A stretch of 64,000 nt of DNA from contig NZ_FNIE01000008.1 in the NCBI RefSeq assembly GCF_900103985.1, forward strand, positions 124,001-188,000, in the 5' to 3' direction. Origin of the DNA: Actinacidiphila guanduensis. Lineage in GTDB: Bacteria > Actinomycetota > Actinomycetes > Streptomycetales > Streptomycetaceae. A program made the translations under genes and the position numbers. The notes beneath the pieces were generated by a model. It had not been told where the DNA came from. It saw only the letters and a list, made by a program, of their open reading frames with translations, and made no database searches. This document shows positions 1 to 6,283 of this stretch, piece by piece (the stretch's first letter is position 1; each line of letters begins with the position of its first letter).

Positions 1-566
1 CCACCGGGCACAGCGTCGTCATCAACCTGCCGCGCTCGCTCACCAAGCCGGAGACCACCTTCGAGTGGAAGATCCCGAAGTGGAGCAACGCCCTGGAGCG
101 CAACCGGGCGCGCACCTACTTCCAGGCGTACGCCGCCGCGTGCGCGCTGCACTTCACCGAGCAGGCGCTCGCCGAGGTCCGCGCCGGGCGCACCCAGACC
201 TGGGAGAAGTTCGAGGTGCCCGACGAGTCCATCGGCTGCGGCTTCACCGAGGCCGTGCGCGGGGTGCTCTCCCACCACATGGTGATCCGCGACGGCAAGA
301 TCGCCAACTACCACCCCTACCCGCCGACCCCGTGGAACGCCAGCGTCCGCGACAGCTACGGCACGCCGGGACCGTACGAGGACGCGGTGCAGAACACGCC
401 GATCTTCGAGGAGAACCCGCCGGAGAACTTCAAGGGCATCGACATCATGCGCGCGGTGCGCAGCTTCGACCCCTGCCTGCCGTGCGGGGTGCACATGTAC
501 GTCGGCGGCGGCCGGACGGTGGAGAAGATGCACGTGCCGACCGGGTTGAGCGGGCTGGCCGGATGA
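1..566 (+). CDS. hhyL: [NiFe]-hydrogenase large subunit, group 1h, 3' part
   Basis: This is the C-terminal ~188 residues of a [NiFe]-hydrogenase large subunit; the 5' end is outside the window and the frame begins at base 3. The protein holds the NiFe(CN)2CO site that oxidises H2. The C-terminal cysteine motif DPCLPCGVH, which supplies two of the four nickel-ligating cysteines, is visible near residue 160 of the fragment. About 23 residues follow the histidine, and in this family the maturation protease removes that tail after nickel insertion; a candidate protease lies at 4144. The neighbours (NifU-like, DUF5947, DUF6084, DUF6893, hyp genes) match the group 1h (old group 5) clusters of actinobacteria that scavenge trace atmospheric H2. 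The subgroup is inferred mainly from this context. The next gene overlaps its stop by 4 bp (ATGA). Confidence 0.93.
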   Translation, partial: TGHSVVINLPRSLTKPETTFEWKIPKWSNALERNRARTYFQAYAAACALHFTEQALAEVRAGRTQTWEKFEVPDESIGCGFTEAVRGVLSHHMVIRDGKIANYHPYPPTPWNASVRDSYGTPGPYEDAVQNTPIFEENPPENFKGIDIMRAVRSFDPCLPCGVHMYVGGGRTVEKMHVPTGLSGLAG

Positions 567-1123
567 GCGCCCGCCCCGCCGGCACCACCCCCGACGCCGC
601 GGCCCGCCGGGTGGAGGAGCTGCTCGACCGGCTGGCCGGCAGCGGCGGCCCCGCCGTCACCGAGACCGCCGAGGAACTGGTCCGCGCCCTGATGGACTTC
701 TACGGCGCGGGCCTGGCCCGGATCGTCGCCCTGCTCTCCGGCCGCACCGGCAGCCCGCTGGGCGCGCTGCTGGACGACGAGACGACCGCGGGCCTGCTGG
801 TCCTGCACGACCTGCACCCCGACGACACCGCGGGCCGGATCGAGCGCGCCCTGCGCAGCGTGGACGCCGCGGGGGTGCTCGACGTGGACGCCTTCGACCC
901 CGACAGCGGCCGGCTGCGGCTGACCGCCCGGCCCGCCGCGGGCGGCTGCGGCTGCGGCGGCTCCACGGCCGCCCTGCGCGAGCAGGCCGAGGCGGCACTG
1001 GCGAGCTTCGCGCCCGAGGTCACCGCGATCGAGGTGGACGAGCAGCCGGCCGCACGGGAGCCGGTGCTGCTGCAGATCGGCAGCCGCCCGCCCGCCCCCG
1101 GCGCAAGGACGGGGTCCCGGTGA
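563..1123 (+). CDS. NifU-like (C-terminal domain) protein of the hydrogenase cluster
   Basis: A protein of 186 aa starting at the ATG of an ATGA overlap with the large-subunit gene. The C-terminal ~80 residues resemble a NifU C-terminal Fe-S scaffold domain: a beta segment, then a cysteine loop (GGCGCGGS, residues ~130-137), then a helix and EVTAIEVDE. The usual NifU loop is GACxxCPSS; here the cysteines sit in a tight CGC arrangement, so cluster binding may be altered. The N-terminal ~120 residues are helical and unassigned. NifU-like proteins recur beside group 1h hydrogenases and are presumed to help load or maintain Fe-S clusters of the small subunit; that role is inference. It is translationally coupled on both sides (GTGA overlap with the next gene). 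Confidence 0.8.
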   Translation: MSARPAGTTPDAAARRVEELLDRLAGSGGPAVTETAEELVRALMDFYGAGLARIVALLSGRTGSPLGALLDDETTAGLLVLHDLHPDDTAGRIERALRSVDAAGVLDVDAFDPDSGRLRLTARPAAGGCGCGGSTAALREQAEAALASFAPEVTAIEVDEQPAAREPVLLQIGSRPPAPGARTGSR

Positions 1124-1989
1124 CCGCGACGCCGTCACCGGCGGGTGGGCCCGCGTCGGGCGGGGTTGCCGCCAGGTCGTCGGGTTCGGCGGGTGCGGGT
1201 GTCCCGGGCGGGGTGTCTGCGTCGGCGGGTGGGCTCGCGTCGGGCGGGGGCGGGGGGCCGACCACGGGCGGGACGGGGGTCTCCGCGGCGCTCGCCTCGC
1301 ACCCCGCCGCGCTGCCCGGCCGCAAGCAGGGCGCCGGCGGACGGCCCGCGCGGGGGCTGCGCCGCTTCCGCGGGCCGCGGCCGCCGGCCGCCGAGCGGTG
1401 CGAGCTGTGCTCGGTGCCCTTGGAGGAGGAGCACCGGCACCTTGTCGACGTCGAACAGCGGGTGCTCGCCTGCGCCTGCCTGGCCTGCGCGGTGCTCTTC
1501 GACCGCGAGGGCACCGGCGGCGGCCGCTTCCGCACCATCCCCGACCGCTACCTGAGCGATCCCGGCCGCGAGGTCGGCGCGGCCGGCTGGCAGGCCCTCG
1601 GCGTGCCGGTCGGCGTCGCGTTCTTCTTCCGCAACTCCGCCCTGGACCGGATGGTCGCGCTCTACCCCAGTCCGGCCGGCGCCACCGAGAGCGAGATCGA
1701 ACCGGCCGCCTGGCAGGCCGCCTTCGGCGGCACCCCGCTCGCCGCGACCCTGGCCCCGGACGTCGAGGCGCTGGTCGTCCGGCGCGACGAGGAGCACACC
1801 AGCTGCCACCTGGTCCCGGTGGACACCGCGTACGAACTCGTCGGAAGGCTGCGGCTGCACTGGCAGGGCTTCGACGGGGGCGACCGGGCCCGCGCCGAAC
1901 TCGACGCGTTCTTCGCCGAGGTGGAGCGCAAGGCGATGCCCGTACCGCAGTCCGCGCCGGCCGCGCCGGAAGGGGGCGGCACGCCGTGA
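1120..1989 (+). CDS. DUF5947 family protein
   Basis: A 289-aa protein starting at a GTG that overlaps the preceding stop (GTGA). The first ~85 residues are Gly/Ala/Ser-rich and probably disordered; their DNA contains two near-identical copies of a ~25-bp GC-rich unit between 1140 and 1250. The conserved part starts near residue 90 with a cysteine cluster, CELC followed ~21 residues later by CACLAC, which looks like a metal or Fe-S site. A region rich in Phe and Trp follows (GVAFFFRNS, WQAAFGG). I assign it to DUF5947, a family found in actinobacterial group 1h hydrogenase loci. Its function is unknown; electron transfer or assembly is plausible from the cysteines only. No signal peptide is visible. 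Confidence 0.8.
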   Translation: MTATPSPAGGPASGGVAARSSGSAGAGVPGGVSASAGGLASGGGGGPTTGGTGVSAALASHPAALPGRKQGAGGRPARGLRRFRGPRPPAAERCELCSVPLEEEHRHLVDVEQRVLACACLACAVLFDREGTGGGRFRTIPDRYLSDPGREVGAAGWQALGVPVGVAFFFRNSALDRMVALYPSPAGATESEIEPAAWQAAFGGTPLAATLAPDVEALVVRRDEEHTSCHLVPVDTAYELVGRLRLHWQGFDGGDRARAELDAFFAEVERKAMPVPQSAPAAPEGGGTP

Positions 1990-2684
1990 GCGACCTGGAC
2001 TTCGCCTGCACCGGGGTGCGCGCCGACCCGTACGCCGCCGGGCCCACCCTTGTCTTCCGGCTGCGGGTCACCGCCGCGGGGGACGAGCCCGTGCACGCCC
2101 TCGCGCTGCGCTGCCAGATCCGCATCGAGCCCGCCCGCCGCCGCTACGGCGACGCCGAGGCCGCCGGGCTGCACGACCTGTTCGGCGACCGCTCCCGCTG
2201 GGGCCGCAGCATGCAGCCGCTGCAGTTCGCCCAGGCCGCGCTGATGGTGCCGGGCTTCACCGGGCGGACCGAGGTGGACCTGCCGGTGCCCTGCACCTAC
2301 GACACCGACATCGCCGCGAGCCGCTACTTCGCCGCGCTGGAGGACGGGCACGCCCCCCTCACCCTGCTCTTCTCCGGCACCGCCTTCCGCGGCCCCGGCG
2401 GCTTCAGCGTCCAGCCGGTGCCGTGGGACCGCGAGGCGCCCTGCCTGCTGCCCGCGCGGGTCTGGCGGGAGATGTTCGACCAGCACTTCCCCGGCTGCGG
2501 CTGGATCCGGCTGCCCCACGACACCATGGCCGCCCTCACCGCCTTCCGCTCCCGGCACGCCCTGCCGTCCTGGCAGCAGACGCTGGAGGCGCTGCTCGCC
2601 GCGGCCGAGCGGGACCCCTCGCCGGAGGGCGCGGCCGCGACGGTGGCGGCCGGCGCGGGGACGACGGCGGAGGCGACGGCATGA
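1986..2684 (+). CDS. DUF6084 family protein
   Basis: A 232-aa protein starting at a GTG overlapping the previous stop. It is predominantly beta-type (FRLRVTAAGDEPVHALALRCQIRIEP near the N terminus; later LPVPCTYDTDIAASRYFAAL and LLFSGTAFRG), with a short Ala/Gly-rich tail. There are no catalytic or metal motifs I can recognise. It matches DUF6084, a family that travels with DUF5947 in high-affinity hydrogenase clusters. The early beta strands read like an immunoglobulin-type or DUF11-like sandwich, which could indicate a structural or chaperone role for the hydrogenase complex; this is inference. Stop and next start overlap as ATGA. Confidence 0.78.
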   Translation: MSDLDFACTGVRADPYAAGPTLVFRLRVTAAGDEPVHALALRCQIRIEPARRRYGDAEAAGLHDLFGDRSRWGRSMQPLQFAQAALMVPGFTGRTEVDLPVPCTYDTDIAASRYFAALEDGHAPLTLLFSGTAFRGPGGFSVQPVPWDREAPCLLPARVWREMFDQHFPGCGWIRLPHDTMAALTAFRSRHALPSWQQTLEALLAAAERDPSPEGAAATVAAGAGTTAEATA

Positions 2685-4147
2685 CGACGCACACCCCCAC
2701 CGCCGCAGGCGAGGGCACCGCGGCCGCCGACGAGCTGCTCGCGCACGCCTGCCGGGTCGCCGACGCCGTCCTGTACGAGGGGTACGTGCTCTACCCCTAC
2801 CGCGCCTCGGCCGCCAAGAACCGGATGCGCTGGCAGTTCGGCGTCCTCGTACCACCCGCCTGGGACGGGCACGCGGGCGAGCACAGCGCCCAGCGCACCG
2901 AGTGTCTGGCCGAGCCGCGGCAGGGCGCTCGCCTGCACGTGAGGCTGCGCTTCCTGCGCGTACAGCGGCGCGCGGTGGAGCAGGTGCGGGCGGACGGCGG
3001 CCACGAGCCCGTCGAGGCACTGGAGTTGCCCGACCGGGTGCTCGTCGGCTGGGACGAAGGCGTGGAGGAGCAGGCCGAAGTGAGCCTGTCCGTGGCGGAG
3101 TTGGTCGCGCTCGGCGAGGGCGGCGCCGAACTGCCCGTGGTGCTGCCGGCCGGCGAGGACACCGAGGACGTACGGGACGCCGCCGGGCAGGTGGTGGGCC
3201 GGCTGGTGCGGCGGCGCGAGCCGGTGACCGCGCGCCTGCGCGTGGCTGCCGCCGAACTCCCGGGCCCCTACCGGGTGGTGCGGCTGACCGCCACCGTGGC
3301 GAACACCGGGACCTGGGCGCCCGCGGGCTCCGGCACCGCCAGGGACGAGGCACTGCCGCACTGCCTGGTCTCCGCGCACCTGATGCTCGCGCTGACCGCG
3401 GGCTCCTTCGTCTCGATGACCGACCCGCCGCAATGGGCCGCGCCCGCCGTCGCCGAGTGCCGCAACCTGCACACCTGGCCGGTGCTCGCCGGGGCCGACG
3501 GGCGGGCCGACGCGGTGCTCTCCTCGCCGATCATCCTGGAGGACCACCCGCACCTCGCCCCGGAGAGCCCCGGCGCGCTCTACGACGCCCTGGAGATCGA
3601 CGAGATCCTCGCCCTGCGCACGGCGGCCCTCACCGACCAGGAGAAACGCGAGGCCCGCGGCACCGACGAGCGGGCCGGCGCCGTCATCGACCTTGCCGAC
3701 TCGCTGCCGCCGCAAGTGCTGGAGCGCCTGCACGGCGCCGTGCGCTCCCTGCGCGAGGTCACCGCCGGGCCGCGGCCCGCCGACGGGCCGCCCGTGCTGC
3801 ACACGCCGGGCGAGGACACCGGCGCGTTGATGCAGCCCGGGACGCCGTGGTGGGACCCGGCCGCCGACCGCAGCGTGGACCCCGAGCGCGACCGGGTGCT
3901 GGTGGACGGACGCTCGGTCGGGGCGGGCGACCGCGTCGAGTTGCGGCCCGGGCTGCGCCGCACCGACGCGCAGGACATGTTCCTGCACGGCCGCACCGCG
4001 CTGGTGGAGGCGGTGCTGCACGACGTGGACGGCAGCGTGCACCTCGCGGTCACCGTGGACGGCGACCCGGGCGCCGAACTCCAGCGCGCGCAGGGCCGGT
4101 TCCGCTACTTCCAGCCCGACGAGGTCGTCCCCCTGGAGGCGCCGTGA
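2681..4147 (+). CDS. hydrogenase-cluster protein of unknown function, 488 aa
   Basis: I do not recognise a named domain. The start is the ATG in the ATGA overlap. The first ~55 residues include the motif LYEGYVLYPYRASAAKNR (residues ~30-47). The middle alternates strands and charged loops (ADDV-like EDTEDVRDAAGQVVGR), and residues ~230-320 contain conserved-looking stretches SFVSMTDPPQWA, CRNLHTWPVL and SSPIILEDHPHLAPESPG. No transmembrane segment or signal peptide is evident, so it is probably cytoplasmic. Full overlap with neighbours on both sides ties it to the hydrogenase operon. By position it could be an assembly or tethering factor; nothing in the sequence proves a reaction. Confidence 0.75.
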   Translation: MTTHTPTAAGEGTAAADELLAHACRVADAVLYEGYVLYPYRASAAKNRMRWQFGVLVPPAWDGHAGEHSAQRTECLAEPRQGARLHVRLRFLRVQRRAVEQVRADGGHEPVEALELPDRVLVGWDEGVEEQAEVSLSVAELVALGEGGAELPVVLPAGEDTEDVRDAAGQVVGRLVRRREPVTARLRVAAAELPGPYRVVRLTATVANTGTWAPAGSGTARDEALPHCLVSAHLMLALTAGSFVSMTDPPQWAAPAVAECRNLHTWPVLAGADGRADAVLSSPIILEDHPHLAPESPGALYDALEIDEILALRTAALTDQEKREARGTDERAGAVIDLADSLPPQVLERLHGAVRSLREVTAGPRPADGPPVLHTPGEDTGALMQPGTPWWDPAADRSVDPERDRVLVDGRSVGAGDRVELRPGLRRTDAQDMFLHGRTALVEAVLHDVDGSVHLAVTVDGDPGAELQRAQGRFRYFQPDEVVPLEAP

Positions 4148-4794
4148 ACACCGTGGACCCGGTGGATCCGGCAGCCGGCTCGGGGACCGGCGGGGCCGTG
4201 GCGGAGCGGGCTGCCGCCGGGCGGCGGGTGCTGGTGGCCGGGCTCGGCAACATCTTCCTCGGCGACGACGGCTTCGGCGTCGAGGCCGCCGCGCGGCTGG
4301 CCCGGCGCACCCTGCCGCCCGGCGTGGAGGTCGCCGACATCGGCGTACGCGGCGTCCACCTCGCCTACCGCCTGCTGGAGGGGTACGGGACCGCGGTGCT
4401 GCTCGACGCCACCGCCCGCGGCGGCGCCCCCGGCACGCTCTACCTCATCGACCACGCCGAGGCCGCGGCACCCGCGCCCGGCGACGTCCTCATCGACGGC
4501 CACCGCATGACGCCCGACGCCGTGCTCGCCCTGCTCGGCACCCTCAGCGAGGGCACCGGCGGCAGCCGGCCGGACCGGGTCGCCGTCGTCGGCTGCGAAC
4601 CGGCCTGCCTGGAGGAGGGGATCGGGCTCAGCGCGGCCGTCGAGGGCGCGCTGGACGAGGCGGTCGAGGCCGTGCTGCGGCTGCTCGCCCCGGACGGCGA
4701 CCAGGCCGCGGGCGCCGACCGCCCGCACGACACGGAGGGTTCCGCGGCACGAAGGACGCGGGAGCCGGCGATCACCAAGGAGATGCAGCCATGA
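4144..4794 (+). CDS. hydrogenase maturation protease (HycI/HupD family)
   Basis: A 216-aa protein starting at a GTG that overlaps the preceding stop. The core from residue ~30 carries the family signature GLGNIFLGDDGFGVEAA, in which the Asp of GDD helps bind nickel, and later VLLDATARGG and DGHRMTPDAVLALL, the last supplying the conserved His. Members cleave the C-terminal tail of the large subunit after NiFe cofactor insertion, which fits the tail seen on the hydrogenase fragment at the window start. The N-terminal ~28 residues and the C-terminal ~40 residues are low-complexity extensions not normally needed. It is dedicated to this hydrogenase by linkage; the DUF6893 start overlaps its stop. 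Confidence 0.9.
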   Translation: MNTVDPVDPAAGSGTGGAVAERAAAGRRVLVAGLGNIFLGDDGFGVEAAARLARRTLPPGVEVADIGVRGVHLAYRLLEGYGTAVLLDATARGGAPGTLYLIDHAEAAAPAPGDVLIDGHRMTPDAVLALLGTLSEGTGGSRPDRVAVVGCEPACLEEGIGLSAAVEGALDEAVEAVLRLLAPDGDQAAGADRPHDTEGSAARRTREPAITKEMQP

Positions 4795-4895
4795 CGAAGA
4801 TCCTGCTCGCGGCGGCCGCCGCCGGCCTGGCCGCCGCCGCGATCGCGGCCAACCTGCCCGACATCAAGCGCTACATGAAGATCCGCTCGATGTGA
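4791..4895 (+). CDS. DUF6893 family small protein, 34 aa
   Basis: A 34-aa ORF starting at the ATG of an ATGA overlap with the protease gene. The N-terminal two thirds form an Ala-rich hydrophobic helix, followed by NLPDIKRYMKIRSM, a short basic amphipathic tail. This corresponds to the DUF6893 small proteins annotated in actinobacterial hydrogenase loci. A single membrane-inserted helix with a cytoplasmic basic tail is likely, which could anchor part of the complex; its role has not been established as far as I know. It is the last gene before a 147-bp gap that precedes hypA. Confidence 0.72.
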   Translation: MTKILLAAAAAGLAAAAIAANLPDIKRYMKIRSM

Positions 4896-5042
4896 CACCG
4901 GTATGCCGGAAGCGCCGTTAGGGCGAACCTCGGCGCCGCCCGGCGGCGTGGCGGGGGCGGCGACCCCCGCGCCGGGCCTGTACTGGGGTGGTCCCGGGGG
5001 CTTCCGGGGCCCGTCCACCACGGGGACCGGCGGGAGTTGAGC

Positions 5043-5420
5043 ATGCACGAGATGTCCATCGCGCTGGCCGTGGTCGGCCAGGTCGAGGACGCGGCGCGCG
5101 CGGCCGGCCGGGGAGCGGCCGAGGCCGTGACGCTGCGGGTGGGCGAGCTGGCCGGTGTGGTCCCCGACGCCCTGCGCTTCTGCTTCGAACTCGCCTGCGA
5201 CGGCACCGTTGCCGCAGGCGCCCGGCTCGTCACCGAGCAGGTGCCGGGACGCGCCCGCTGCGGGACCTGCCCGCACGAGTGGGCCACCGGGATGCCGCCC
5301 GAACTCACCTGCCCGCGGTGCGGCGGCGCCGCCCAAGGGCTGCTGTCCGGACGGGAGTTGGAGATCGCCGCCGTCCGGTGGGCGGCCCGCCCCGCCGCCG
5401 CCCTGCACGAGGAGCCCTGA
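5043..5420 (+). CDS. hypA: hydrogenase nickel incorporation protein HypA
   Basis: A 125-aa protein. I start at the ATG giving MHEMSIALAV, because the nickel-binding His must be residue 2; an in-frame TTG two codons earlier would destroy this. A GGGAG ribosome site sits 8 bases upstream. HypA delivers Ni(II) to the hydrogenase large subunit with HypB. The zinc site is complete: CGTC (residues ~74-77) and CPRC (~91-94). Length is typical. The 147 bp upstream hold GC-rich inverted repeats but no clear promoter, so hypA may be read through from the structural genes. HypB follows after 5 bp. Confidence 0.95.
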   Translation: MHEMSIALAVVGQVEDAARAAGRGAAEAVTLRVGELAGVVPDALRFCFELACDGTVAAGARLVTEQVPGRARCGTCPHEWATGMPPELTCPRCGGAAQGLLSGRELEIAAVRWAARPAAALHEEP

Positions 5421-5425
5421 GGACC

Positions 5426-6271
5426 ATGTGCGACGCCACCGACCTGCGCAGCGCCGTGCTCGCCAAGAACGACGCCGGGGCCAAGGGGCTGCGGGCCGAA
5501 CTCGCCGCCCGCGGCACCGCGATGGTGAACCTGCTCTCCAGCCCCGGCAGCGGCAAGACGGCCCTGCTGGAGGCCGAACTCACCCTGGCCGGTAAGCGCG
5601 GCGTCCCCGTCGCCGCGCTGACCGCCGACCTCGCCACCGAGAACGACGCGACCAGGCTGGCCCGTTCGGGCGCGCCCGTGCGCCAAGTGCTCACCGACGG
5701 GCTGTGCCACCTGGAGACCGACATGCTCCGCGGCCACCTGGACGGGCTGCTGGAGCCGCACACCCGGCTGCTGTTCGTGGAGAACGTCGGCAACCTGGTC
5801 TGCCCCGCCTCCTACGACCTCGGCGAGACGCTGCGGGTGGTGCTCGCCTCCGTCACCGAGGGCGAGGACAAACCGCTGAAGTACCCCACAGCGTACGGAC
5901 TCGCGCACCTGGTCGTCGTCACCAAGCAGGACATCGCGGCGGCGGCCGGCTTCGAGCGCGGGACGTTCCTGGCGAACGTGGCACGCGTGAACCCCGGCGT
6001 GGAGGTGCTGTTCACCTCCGCCCGCAGCGGCGAGGGCGTCGGCCTGCTGCTGGACCGCGCGCTCGCCGCCGCGGACGGCGGAGCGGTGCACGAGCCGGTG
6101 ATGGCGCGGACGGTGGGGGCGGGCGGCCACGGGCACAGCCACGAACACGGCCACAGCCATGAGCACGGTCAGGAACACAGCCACGAGCACAGCCACGGCC
6201 ACGAGCACAGCCGCCGGCCCGGCCATGAGCACGGCCACGCGCCCGCCGCCACCCGACTCCCCGCGATCTGA
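5426..6271 (+). CDS. hypB: hydrogenase nickel incorporation GTPase HypB
   Basis: A 281-aa GTPase that powers nickel transfer from HypA. The P-loop SSPGSGKTALLE lies near residue 38, Switch/metal residues CHLETDM near 98, ENVGNLVCPASYDLGE near 118 and the TKQD base-recognition motif near 168. The CHLE(x)DM and ENVGNLVCP segments carry the conserved Cys and His that bind metal at the dimer interface. The histidine-rich stretch that stores nickel in many HypB proteins is N-terminal in the classical cases; here it is C-terminal (residues ~230-275, HGHSHEHG-type repeats), encoded by DNA that is itself tandemly repetitive (6121-6240). The start is ATG 5 bp after hypA. Confidence 0.95.
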   Translation: MCDATDLRSAVLAKNDAGAKGLRAELAARGTAMVNLLSSPGSGKTALLEAELTLAGKRGVPVAALTADLATENDATRLARSGAPVRQVLTDGLCHLETDMLRGHLDGLLEPHTRLLFVENVGNLVCPASYDLGETLRVVLASVTEGEDKPLKYPTAYGLAHLVVVTKQDIAAAAGFERGTFLANVARVNPGVEVLFTSARSGEGVGLLLDRALAAADGGAVHEPVMARTVGAGGHGHSHEHGHSHEHGQEHSHEHSHGHEHSRRPGHEHGHAPAATRLPAI

Positions 6272-6283
6272 GCCCCGTTCGCC

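Noticed and set aside
6121-6240. His-rich tandem repeat as a separate repeat element
   Set aside because: It is in frame within hypB and encodes the nickel-binding tail.
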